NCBI RefSeq assembly: GCF_014652395.1
Contig: NZ_BMYS01000003.1
Span: 124,613-188,612, forward strand
Source: Advenella faeciporci
GTDB lineage: Bacteria > Pseudomonadota > Gammaproteobacteria > Burkholderiales > Burkholderiaceae_B
Direction: 5' to 3'
DNA: 64,000 nucleotides
A program made the position numbers and the translations under genes. Shown piece after piece: positions 57,028-64,000 of the stretch; position 1 is the stretch's first letter; each line of letters begins with the position of its first letter. The notes beneath the pieces were generated by a model. That model did not search any database. It was given only the letters and a program-made list of their open reading frames with translations, and was not told where the DNA came from.

Positions 57028-57996
57028 TTATAAATCCAACACCAATTCAGCTGATCTGGCGCGTGACACGCAAATCATCATGGTTTCGTTCAACTCCCGT
57101 TCCTCTTCTGACAGCACAAAATCCCGGTGCTCGGGCTGACCTGAAATCACAACGGTTTCACAGGTACCACAAGTGCCGTTCTGGCATGAACATTTCACTT
57201 TGATGCCTTCACGCTTTAAGGCAGACAGAATGGTTTCATGACTGTCAACCGTGATGCGTTTACCCGACTTTTGCAAGGTTACGGTAAAACGGTTACCGGT
57301 TAAGGTGCTTGCATCGGCTTCAACGGCAAAACGCTCCAGCACCAGTTTCCAGCCAAGCTCTTTCTGTTCCTGCTGATATTGCTCCAGGGCACTCAACAAG
57401 CCCTGTGGCCCGCAGGAATACACAGTGGTTTGCCCGTCCTGTGCCATCAGGGTTTTCTGCAAATCAAACTGCCCCTCAACATCCGAGGCATGTACTTTAA
57501 TACGCGAACGATCCAGTTGCTGCAGGTCTTCAAGGAAAATAAAATCAGACGTATTTCTTGCCAAATACAGCAACTGCCAGTCCAGACCGGCCGCTACTGC
57601 GGCCTTTACCATTGGCACGATGGGTGTAATACCAATCCCGCCGGCAATAAATAAACACTTTTTATTGGCAGCAAATGGAAAGTGATTTTTCGGGGCACTA
57701 ACCGGTACTACATCACCCTCTTGCAACACCTCATGAATAAAAACCGAACCACCACGACTGGCCTCATCTTTCAGCACTGCGATTTGCCATGCATGGGTAT
57801 TATCCTGCTGGCCACAGAGCGAATACTGACGATACAAAGGCTCTGTGTGCGGCGCGGCCAGTTCCAGTTCAATATGCGCCCCCGGCTCCCAGGCAGGCAA
57901 TGCGGCGCCATTATCCAGGCCCAGCGTCAAACCCACCACCCGATCAGACAGCATGGTTTTTTTCAATACACGTGTTTGCAATATTTGCTGCATCAT
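57028..57996 (-). CDS. PDR/VanB-type oxygenase reductase (FMN, NAD, [2Fe-2S])
   Basis: The 322-aa electron-transfer protein feeds electrons from NAD(P)H to the Rieske oxygenase. Domain order is that of phthalate dioxygenase reductase: flavin domain (RQYSLCGQQ, about 55-63), NAD domain (FIAGGIGITPIVPMV and YSCGPQGLL), and a C-terminal plant-type ferredoxin with CSCQNGTCGTCETVV and a final cysteine in MMICVSRARS. The Rieske gene ends 14 bp upstream. Similar reductases serve carnitine (CntB) and betaine (GbcB) oxygenases. Confidence 0.94.
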   Translation of the reverse strand: MMQQILQTRVLKKTMLSDRVVGLTLGLDNGAALPAWEPGAHIELELAAPHTEPLYRQYSLCGQQDNTHAWQIAVLKDEASRGGSVFIHEVLQEGDVVPVSAPKNHFPFAANKKCLFIAGGIGITPIVPMVKAAVAAGLDWQLLYLARNTSDFIFLEDLQQLDRSRIKVHASDVEGQFDLQKTLMAQDGQTTVYSCGPQGLLSALEQYQQEQKELGWKLVLERFAVEADASTLTGNRFTVTLQKSGKRITVDSHETILSALKREGIKVKCSCQNGTCGTCETVVISGQPEHRDFVLSEEERELNETMMICVSRARSAELVLDL

Positions 57997-58010
57997 GCCA
58001 CCTCTTGGTC

Positions 58011-59234
58011 TTAAGCAACCGCTTTGATCGGCAATACACGGCGCTCTTCTTCCACGCGTCGGTCTTCGGCACGGTACTGATCAATCAGCCAGTTTTGCAA
58101 GCGCTTGATCACCAGTTCCTCATTGGTCAAGCGGCCACGCGACGCAAAATTGGATTTCATGCCCATATGTGAACGGCGCCATGCAAACAGGTCCTCAATC
58201 ATCACCGGGTACAGATCATCATGCTCTTTATCAAATTTCTCCCTGTGATCTTCACGCTCCAGCGTAGACTGCGGATACATCCATGACACGCCATAACTGG
58301 ACTGGTTGGCGCTCTTTGGTAACCACAGGAAGTACTTCACTTTATCGGGCATGGCCACCAGCAACAGATTGGGCGCAACGGTAATGTAGGACAGCTGTGA
58401 GCGCTCTTCATCGGTCAGGGTTGACATGGGTGGTTGCAAAATGGAACCGGTGTTGGTGGGGGCAGCATCCTTGTGCGGAGAAATCAGGTTGTAAGATACG
58501 ATGCCATTGGGCACATCATTAAAAGCGACGTTCTCATCCACTGTTTCCGGGCTGGTTTCATACATGGCCCCCCAAGAGGACGCATGCAGGAAGCTGCAGT
58601 GGTAGCACTCATCATTGAAGATTTTCCAGTTCCAGTCAAAATTTTCCATTTTCAAAGGTTCTGAGGATTTCAGATCAGCCATACGGTAATTTGCCAGCTG
58701 CTCACCCAGATGCCCCAGGCGACTATGCAAATCAGGCGCCAGGGCATCATAGTTGATGAAAATAAACCCTTCCCAGATCTCGGTGCGGATTTTGGGCAGA
58801 CAGACGCTTTTCGGATCGAAATCGGCACCTGAATCGGTCAGCCCCGGAGCAGAAACCAGCTCACCTTCCATGTTATAGACCCAGGCATGCAAAGGACAGC
58901 TGATACGACGTACATTACCCGCCCCTTCCAGCAACAGCATATTGCGATGGCGGCACACATTTGACAGCACATTGATTTTGCCCTCACGGGTACGGATGGC
59001 AAACAGGGCATCATCGCCCACTTCAAAGGTAAAAAAATCACCTGCCTTGGGAATATCACTGGCCCGTCCCACACAGAACCATTGCTTTTTCCATACCGCA
59101 TTTAATTCAAACTGAAAGAATTCCTCAGAGGTAAAGCAGGCGGGTGGCAAAGCATAAACCTCATCGGTCTCATGCTGGAAATAACTTTGGTCAAATTCTT
59201 CAATGGCAATAGGTGAGCGTACGGTTGTATTCAT
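58011..59234 (-). CDS. Rieske non-heme iron oxygenase, alpha subunit
   Basis: A 407-aa oxygenase. The Rieske [2Fe-2S] ligands are in CRHRNMLLLEG and CPLHAWVYNMEG. The mononuclear iron site is NDECYHCSFLHAS, giving His-x4-His, with the third ligand likely in EDLFAWRR. The bridging residue three before the first His is Glu rather than the usual Asp, as in the carnitine oxygenase CntA and relatives. No beta-subunit gene is present, so a homotrimer is expected. AAAGGAG precedes the ATG. It heads the operon with its reductase directly behind. Substrate unknown. Confidence 0.93.
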   Translation of the reverse strand: MNTTVRSPIAIEEFDQSYFQHETDEVYALPPACFTSEEFFQFELNAVWKKQWFCVGRASDIPKAGDFFTFEVGDDALFAIRTREGKINVLSNVCRHRNMLLLEGAGNVRRISCPLHAWVYNMEGELVSAPGLTDSGADFDPKSVCLPKIRTEIWEGFIFINYDALAPDLHSRLGHLGEQLANYRMADLKSSEPLKMENFDWNWKIFNDECYHCSFLHASSWGAMYETSPETVDENVAFNDVPNGIVSYNLISPHKDAAPTNTGSILQPPMSTLTDEERSQLSYITVAPNLLLVAMPDKVKYFLWLPKSANQSSYGVSWMYPQSTLEREDHREKFDKEHDDLYPVMIEDLFAWRRSHMGMKSNFASRGRLTNEELVIKRLQNWLIDQYRAEDRRVEEERRVLPIKAVA

Positions 59235-59447
59235 CTTTGTGTCTCCTTTAAATTCATGTAAACACCATTCAATGGTTTGTTATTCAATTGATAGCAATCA
59301 TGCGACAGATATCCAATCTTGAAAATTGAGCAAATTTGATGAATAGATGAATTTTTTTAAAGATGAGTACTTTCCCTTAGATTAAATATGCAGCGTCTGG
59401 CACCTAAAGAACACGCTTCAATCAGGGAGAAGAACCGGCAGGAAAAA

Positions 59448-59474
59448 CAAAAACGCCCGCAAACTTGCAGGCGT
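59448..59474 (-). terminator. Terminator after the LysR gene
   Basis: On the minus strand ACGCCTGCAA and TTGCGGGCGT pair around a 2-nt loop with one mismatch and are followed by TTTTTG and more T. It separates the regulator from the Rieske operon, which therefore needs its own promoter in 59235-59447. Confidence 0.75.
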
Positions 59475-59505
59475 ACGATCACGGAATAGTCAGGCTGTGT
59501 TATTT

Positions 59506-60384
59506 TTAAGTAATTGCAATCGAAGCAACCCAATCAATAAAATCCTGCTCCTGGCGACTTAAATTGGCCTTTGTGGGATACGCCAGAAAATAGGCATACT
59601 CATCCAGATACACGTCAAACAACTGGACAATTTCTTTCTTCTCAATTAAAGGACGCAACAACACCGGGCAACCCAACATCACTCCCTGACCATTTAACAC
59701 CGCATTCATGCGAACATTCGTGTCATCGATATGAAACCCCTTGACGGCTGTCATTTCCTTTCCGGTTGCCTTAAAAAGCCATTGCTGCCAACCCAGATGG
59801 TTTTCCTCATGAATCAGGATGTGCCGGTTTAAATCAACAGCCGCCTTAATGTTGCCGTGTTCGAGTAAATAAGAGGGAGAGCACACCGGTGTAAGATTAC
59901 CGGGAATGATCCGCAAAGTATTTAAATGGGGCCAATCTCCCTGCTTGCCCCAAACAATGGCAAAGTTAATGTTGTCACGAAAAAAATCCGGTGCCTGCAA
60001 GCTGTGTATCAGATTAATTTCAATATCAGGATATTTCGACCACAAATCACTTAATTGCCTGGTAAACCACATGCTTGACACGAATGGCCGCAAGGACAAA
60101 TTGATACGGCTTTTACCATGCGGCATGCGCAATTCGCTTAAAGCCTGGTTGATTTCATAAAACGGTCTTTGCAGGCGGTTAAATAAAAAAAGACCTTTAT
60201 CAGTCAGCTCCAAAGAACGGTTTTTACGCAAGAAAAGCTTACACCCCAAATACTCTTCAAGAATCTTGATTTGATGGCTGATCGCCGATGGCGAAACCAG
60301 CAAATCTTCTGCCGCTTTGGTAAAGTTAAGCCTTTGTGCTGATACGGTAAAAGTTTTTAAAGCGTTTAATAAGGGCACCTGCAT
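59506..60384 (-). CDS. LysR-family regulator, GcvA-like
   Basis: A 292-aa regulator with the GcvA/AmpR-style start PLLNALKTFTVSAQRLNFTK and VSPSAISHQIKILEEYLG in the winged helix (about 1-60), then an effector domain. GGAGAC precedes the ATG. It lies upstream of the Rieske gene on the same strand and downstream of the MFS gene, and is the likely controller of both. The inducer is unknown. Confidence 0.9.
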   Translation of the reverse strand: MQVPLLNALKTFTVSAQRLNFTKAAEDLLVSPSAISHQIKILEEYLGCKLFLRKNRSLELTDKGLFLFNRLQRPFYEINQALSELRMPHGKSRINLSLRPFVSSMWFTRQLSDLWSKYPDIEINLIHSLQAPDFFRDNINFAIVWGKQGDWPHLNTLRIIPGNLTPVCSPSYLLEHGNIKAAVDLNRHILIHEENHLGWQQWLFKATGKEMTAVKGFHIDDTNVRMNAVLNGQGVMLGCPVLLRPLIEKKEIVQLFDVYLDEYAYFLAYPTKANLSRQEQDFIDWVASIAIT

Positions 60385-60433
60385 GGCAAATAATGTCTCC
60401 TGATCCTGTATTACGACTTAAGAAAATTAATAG

Positions 60434-61648
60434 TTATTTTCGCAACAGGATATACCCGACAACGCCGCCTGTCATCACAAACGCACACATCAGGAAAACT
60501 GATGCAAAGACATCCATGCCATTAATGCCCAATATGGCATGCGCATTTCCTGACAGGGACTGCATGAACGACACACCTAAAAAGAAAGCACTGTTACCCA
60601 ACGCCAAGGCCCTGCCCTGCATTTCCTTGGGGTAAATATCGCGGATATCCGCCACCTGCCAGACACTGCAACTGTTAACGATAGCAATCACAATGGTACA
60701 GGCCACGCTAACCCATAGCGAAGTGCTGAACGCCAGCACAATAAAACCTATCACCATGATCCATGGAACGAAACACAGGAATCGATATCGATTGCCGGTG
60801 CCGGGATCAAGGCGACCAAAAAGCGAAGGGCTGAACAAAGAAAGAATGGACAGCGCCAGCGCCAGGTTTCCGGCAAACACCAGGCTTTGCCCGAATCGCT
60901 CTACGAGCAAAGGTCCCAGCCACAAGCCACGCAGGGTAAGAAAAGCGGCATAACAGACAAACAACAACGAAAAAATACCCCAGGTGTGTCTCATTTTGAA
61001 CAACACTTTATAGCCAGAGACGGCATGTATGGCATTAAACATTTTTTGTTTAAAACTCAAAGAAAAATCAACACTATCGTCAATATCCCTGACCGTAAAA
61101 TAAATAAGCAGCCACGACAGGAAGCTGCCAGCCGCCAATACATAAAAACAGGCGCGCCAGCCAAACGCATCACTTATCATGGCCACCGGGGTAGATGTAA
61201 ATATCAGTCCGATACTACCCAAGCCAAGCGCAACACCATACATGGGCGCAAATTTCTGGGCCGGAAAATTTCTGGAAATAAGCACAATACATACCAGGAA
61301 TGCCGGTGCACACCCCAGACCCAGCAATATCTGACCCAGCAACAGCATGCCGGGTGAAGTGGCCATGCCTGACAACACAGCCCCAATAACGGTGAAGGGG
61401 GCGAAAGAAAGAATCGTTCTGCGAATACCAAAACAGTCAACCCAAATACCAATCAGCAATTGCAAGCTGCCAAAAGTAAGGTGAAATGAGCCGACAATAC
61501 TGCTCAAGGTTTCATTATCAAGCTGAAACTCGTTTTTGAGGGGTACTGAAAGCACACCACCAATCGTCCGGTATGCCTGACTAAGAATGAAACCGGTTAA
61601 CAGAAAAGCCAGCATCAATCTTAATTGTTTCAAGGGAAGGGTTTGCAT
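60434..61648 (-). CDS. MFS transporter
   Basis: A 404-aa, 12-helix major facilitator. The first half has LPLKQLRLMLAFLLTGFILS, VGSFHLTFGSLQLLIGIWVD-FGIRRT (the loop 2-3 signature region) and LGLGCAPAFLVCIVLISRNFP. I cannot assign a subfamily; it resembles OPA/ACS-like organic-anion carriers. It lies 50 bp upstream of the LysR gene and ahead of the Rieske operon on the same strand, so uptake of the operon's substrate is plausible. No clear ribosome site precedes the ATG. Confidence 0.85.
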   Translation of the reverse strand: MQTLPLKQLRLMLAFLLTGFILSQAYRTIGGVLSVPLKNEFQLDNETLSSIVGSFHLTFGSLQLLIGIWVDCFGIRRTILSFAPFTVIGAVLSGMATSPGMLLLGQILLGLGCAPAFLVCIVLISRNFPAQKFAPMYGVALGLGSIGLIFTSTPVAMISDAFGWRACFYVLAAGSFLSWLLIYFTVRDIDDSVDFSLSFKQKMFNAIHAVSGYKVLFKMRHTWGIFSLLFVCYAAFLTLRGLWLGPLLVERFGQSLVFAGNLALALSILSLFSPSLFGRLDPGTGNRYRFLCFVPWIMVIGFIVLAFSTSLWVSVACTIVIAIVNSCSVWQVADIRDIYPKEMQGRALALGNSAFFLGVSFMQSLSGNAHAILGINGMDVFASVFLMCAFVMTGGVVGYILLRK

Positions 61649-61956
61649 TACTATTTAGTTGTTGGATTAAGTTTTGAGACTGCACAACGAGATTTTGTGC
61701 ATTGCAATGGCTGTCATTGTATGTGTCACCGGTGGTATTTACAAGAATGACCGGCAAAACAGGACAATAACTCAATAAGCACCCAATTTCCCTGCCACCA
61801 CTCATTAAGCAATATTTTTTTCAATTCGTTGTGAAAAAAAAACAAAAAAAACAACTATCACCCAAAAAAACATCATTTTTCCTATTATTTTTTATTTCAC
61901 CAACAAATTACTTGCTTACCCCTTAAAAATTAGTCATAATAGCTTTCTTTAAAGAT
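61649..61956. other. Gene-free stretch between the MFS gene and tRNA-Arg
   Basis: No gene is supported. It contains the MFS gene's upstream region, long A tracts (about 61820-61875) and the tRNA promoter. The A-rich segment may be curved DNA. Confidence 0.6.
61912..61940 (+). promoter_or_regulatory. Promoter of the tRNA-Arg pair
   Basis: TTGCTT (61912-61917) and CATAAT (61935-61940) are separated by 17 bp, 16 bp before the first tRNA. AT-rich tracts lie upstream, as expected for an UP element. Confidence 0.65.
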
Positions 61957-62034
61957 GCGCCCGTAGCTCAGTTGGATTAGAGTACTTGGCTACGAACCAA
62001 GGGGTCGTGGGTTCAAATCCTGCCGGGCGCGCCA
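61957..62034 (+). tRNA. tRNA-Arg (ACG), copy 1
   Basis: Acceptor arms GCGCCCG/CGGGCGC, D arm with AGCTCAGTTGGATTAGAG, anticodon stem-loop CTTGGCTACGAACCAAG with anticodon ACG, TTCAAAT in the T loop and an encoded CCA. Position 34 is A, expected to be edited to inosine by TadA. Confidence 0.97.
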
Positions 62035-62051
62035 ACAATCTTTAAATAAAT

Positions 62052-62129
62052 GCGCCCGTAGCTCAGTTGGATTAGAGTACTTGGCTACGAACCAAGGGGT
62101 CGTGGGTTCAAATCCTGCCGGGCGCGCCA
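62052..62129 (+). tRNA. tRNA-Arg (ACG), copy 2
   Basis: Identical to copy 1 over all 78 nt, 95 bp downstream start to start, with a 17-bp spacer. Both share one promoter and one terminator. Confidence 0.97.
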
Positions 62130-62137
62130 GTTTTTCT

Positions 62138-62168
62138 AAAAAGCCACTTCATATGAAGTGGCTTTTTT
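62138..62168. terminator. Terminator after the tRNA-Arg pair
   Basis: AAGCCACTTCAT and ATGAAGTGGCTT form a continuous palindrome flanked by A and T runs. It can serve both the tRNA transcript and the convergent phosphatase gene. Confidence 0.9.
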
Positions 62169-62233
62169 ACATTCCGTCCAAACAGCACAAACATCCTTAA
62201 TTTCCAGGCAGTGACAAAAAAACCAATCTGTGT

Positions 62234-62929
62234 TTACACCGGTTTTAATGCCACCAAATCCAGCAAGGTCATGCCATGCTCCCCGTCCAGCAGAAAAGCA
62301 CCGGTTTCAATATAATAGGTATTGCCCATGATCTGCATACCTTCAACCACGTTATGCCCAACCACCAAGGCATGTAACCCTTGTATGAGAGTTTCATCCC
62401 GGTCTTTAAAGCGTCTTCTGGACCAGCACAGTTTCTCTTCCAGATGCAAAGCGTCCTGCTTGCCTGCTTTCAGCAGAAAAATCATGTCATCCCAGGAGTC
62501 CAGCGGGCATTCAGCATGAACCAGGCCAATTTTTCCGGCCGGTGTTTGCACCTCCATGGCTAAAGGCAAGGCAGTAAAGGTCTGTCGAATCCTGGCTTGT
62601 TCTTTTGGAGATTTATCCATTAACCAGGCACCACCAATTCTTAGCATCAAATCCATATAATCCGGATCTGTGGCCGAACGTATGGCGATATCTTCATGGT
62701 TACCCTTGATGGCATGAAACCAGGGCTGCCCCAGAAAAGACATGACACGGGACGATTCCGGTCCCCGATTCACCAGGTCTCCTACCGAAAACAGGCGATC
62801 TTTTTGTGGATTGAAATTAACCGCGACCAGCTTTTTTTCCAGCAGGGAATACATACCGTGAATGTCACCCACCGCAAAATCGCGGCCAAGCGTATTAAGA
62901 GGAAAAGATTTGAACGAAGATAATTGCAT
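62234..62929 (-). CDS. PPP-type serine/threonine protein phosphatase
   Basis: A 231-aa metallophosphatase with the family motifs in order: DFAVGDIHGMYS, FSVGDLVNRGPES, AIKGNHEDIA, LVHAECP and VVGHNVVEG. The size and motifs resemble E. coli PphA/PrpA and phage lambda phosphatase. Two metals (Mn2+) are expected. The target is unknown. It lies 46 bp downstream of tilS on the same strand. Confidence 0.92.
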   Translation of the reverse strand: MQLSSFKSFPLNTLGRDFAVGDIHGMYSLLEKKLVAVNFNPQKDRLFSVGDLVNRGPESSRVMSFLGQPWFHAIKGNHEDIAIRSATDPDYMDLMLRIGGAWLMDKSPKEQARIRQTFTALPLAMEVQTPAGKIGLVHAECPLDSWDDMIFLLKAGKQDALHLEEKLCWSRRRFKDRDETLIQGLHALVVGHNVVEGMQIMGNTYYIETGAFLLDGEHGMTLLDLVALKPV

Positions 62930-62975
62930 GAAACCCGACGACCGTATTTATATTGACGAAAAGCCCAGGTTCATT

Positions 62976-63944
62976 TTAGTCCTTCAATATGCCAGGAACC
63001 ATGACAACCCTGCCCTTGACCACACGTATTTCGGCATCACCATGTTTTAGTCGCAGGTTACGGTCAGACCCCATTTGATGAAGCTGTCGCAACTGCTTTA
63101 TCCACTCGCTCAGCCTTGCTTCGGTTGGCATGGCAATATTTTGCAGATCAAGCCAATAACGCATCAGATTGGCTTGCCGATGCTCGGGTAGCTCGCGCCA
63201 TTTTCTTAAAGAAAAACTGCGGTTATCACTGCCTGCATCCAGCACCGCGTAATCATGTTGCGCCAGATCCCTTAGCAACAAGGCATTTTCCGCCATTAAA
63301 CGACTGTGACGGGCCAGGTTTTTACGCCAGCCCCGCCAGCGCTCATCCAAAGCGGGCACCAACATTTCACGTACGGCGGCACGTGTATATTTTGGATCAA
63401 GATTGGTGGGATCGTGCACAGCCTGCCAGCCGGTTTCCAGGGCAAACTGCTCGGCCGCACCCAGAATATTCTGGCGGCTTACCTCCAGCCAGGGGCGATA
63501 AAAATGCAGATTACCTCTTTGCGTATATGGCCCCATGGCTGCCATCCCCTGCACACCGGCACCCCGCAACAGACGCAGCAAAACCGTTTCAGTCTGGTCA
63601 TAAAGATGATGGGCCAGCAAAAAATGCCGGATGCCAGTTCTGGCCGCGAAATCTTCATAGGCCTGATAGCGTGCGTTTCGTGCCGCAGCCTCTGTGCCCA
63701 GGCCCGATGCCGCATCCACCTTGACATATTCAATGCTGCAATCCACATCAAGCATTTTAGCCAACGCCTGCGTATGCAAAACCCATTGATCGGCAATAGC
63801 CTGCAAGCCATGGTGTACATGCACACCCTGAACTATTACCTGGTATTGCCGGGCAATATGGGCAGCATAAACCAGCAACATGGCCGAATCAGGCCCGCCA
63901 CTAACGCCCACCGCCACCATCGGGATGTGCTGGCGTTTGGCCAT
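62976..63944 (-). CDS. tilS: tRNA(Ile)-lysidine synthase TilS
   Basis: TilS changes C34 of tRNA-Ile(CAU) to lysidine so that it reads AUA. The PP-loop ATP site is SGGPDS (15-20), followed by HVHHGLQAIADQWV and FLLAHHLYDQTETVLLRLLRGAG, all typical. 322 aa covers the catalytic domain and a short C-terminal domain. The ATG at 63944 gives only 10 residues before the PP-loop region, and the frame stays open upstream to the window edge, so the true start may lie slightly further out; no clear ribosome site is seen. Confidence 0.93.
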   Translation of the reverse strand: MAKRQHIPMVAVGVSGGPDSAMLLVYAAHIARQYQVIVQGVHVHHGLQAIADQWVLHTQALAKMLDVDCSIEYVKVDAASGLGTEAAARNARYQAYEDFAARTGIRHFLLAHHLYDQTETVLLRLLRGAGVQGMAAMGPYTQRGNLHFYRPWLEVSRQNILGAAEQFALETGWQAVHDPTNLDPKYTRAAVREMLVPALDERWRGWRKNLARHSRLMAENALLLRDLAQHDYAVLDAGSDNRSFSLRKWRELPEHRQANLMRYWLDLQNIAMPTEARLSEWIKQLRQLHQMGSDRNLRLKHGDAEIRVVKGRVVMVPGILKD

Positions 63945-63976
63945 CCGAAAAAATGTATGCAGGGGGGCTGATAAAA

Positions 63977-64000
63977 AAGCGTCTTTAAGAAAAGACGCTT
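63977..64000 (-). terminator. Terminator upstream of tilS
   Basis: On the minus strand AAGCGTCTTT and AAAGACGCTT pair perfectly around a 4-nt loop and run into six T residues. It would end a gene lying beyond the window edge (accA is the usual neighbour) and puts the tilS start within 63944-63976. Confidence 0.75.

Noticed and set aside
61820-61880. A-rich tract that might suggest a replication origin
   Set aside because: No DnaA boxes or origin-linked genes nearby; better explained as upstream DNA of the tRNA promoter.
61957-62129. Direct repeats of about 78 bp that might suggest a CRISPR array
   Set aside because: The repeated units are complete tRNA-Arg genes; the single spacer is 17 bp.
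63116-63724. 202-codon plus-strand frame over tilS
   Set aside because: Antisense to conserved tilS sequence, Pro/His/Arg-rich, no supporting signals.

Overview
The window looks like chromosomal DNA of a betaproteobacterium of the order Burkholderiales, most likely family Alcaligenaceae, with moderate GC. Pointers are the gene order odhA-odhB-lpdA-zapE, a GntR regulator between sdhCDAB-sdhE-gltA and mdh, an EarP/EF-P pair with Arg32 in EF-P, a DUF2863-type gene and a MaeB-type malic enzyme. No species is named because no marker here is diagnostic. There are no rRNAs, CRISPR arrays, phage genes or intact insertion sequences.

Positions 1-5200 (minus strand) carry zapE, trpS and a D-Ala-D-Ala dipeptide module in the order ddpX-ddpA-ddpB, with ddpB cut by the window edge. 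Positions 5330-35140 are dominated by central carbon metabolism: lpdA, odhB and odhA (2-oxoglutarate dehydrogenase), maeB, gltA, sdhE, sdhBADC, a GntR/UTRA regulator, mdh, a prpD-type dehydratase, acnB and acnA. Together they cover most of the TCA cycle; isocitrate dehydrogenase, succinyl-CoA synthetase and fumarase are not seen. The same perfect 12-bp palindrome lies upstream of mdh/GntR and of acnB, suggesting a local regulon. Between prpD and acnB sits an accessory block: a truncated TctC-type binding protein, a LysR regulator, two small acyl-CoA dehydrogenases that look like a heteromeric pair, and a MaoC-like protein. A decayed IS66-like fragment lies between mdh and prpD.

Positions 35190-48394 are mostly housekeeping: a DUF2863-like protein, earP and efp, a hotdog thioesterase, yajQ, a TerB/DUF533-like protein, a DauA-like D-amino-acid dehydrogenase, a DUF1178 protein, CorA, a valine-catabolism pair (acyl-CoA dehydrogenase and mmsB), a 2-hydroxyacid dehydrogenase, a TRIC-family membrane protein and lysC, followed by tRNA-Ser(GCT), a small acidic protein, gloA, and a divergent LysR/MHS-transporter pair.

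Positions 52941-61648 (minus strand) hold the most unusual unit: MFS transporter, LysR regulator, Rieske oxygenase alpha subunit, PDR/VanB-type reductase, NAD-dependent epimerase, an unrecognised 204-aa protein, a DUF1116 (AllG/YlbE-like) protein and an amidase, closed by a terminator. This looks like a catabolic operon for an unidentified nitrogen-containing compound. The window ends with two identical tandem tRNA-Arg(ACG) genes, a PPP-type phosphatase and tilS.
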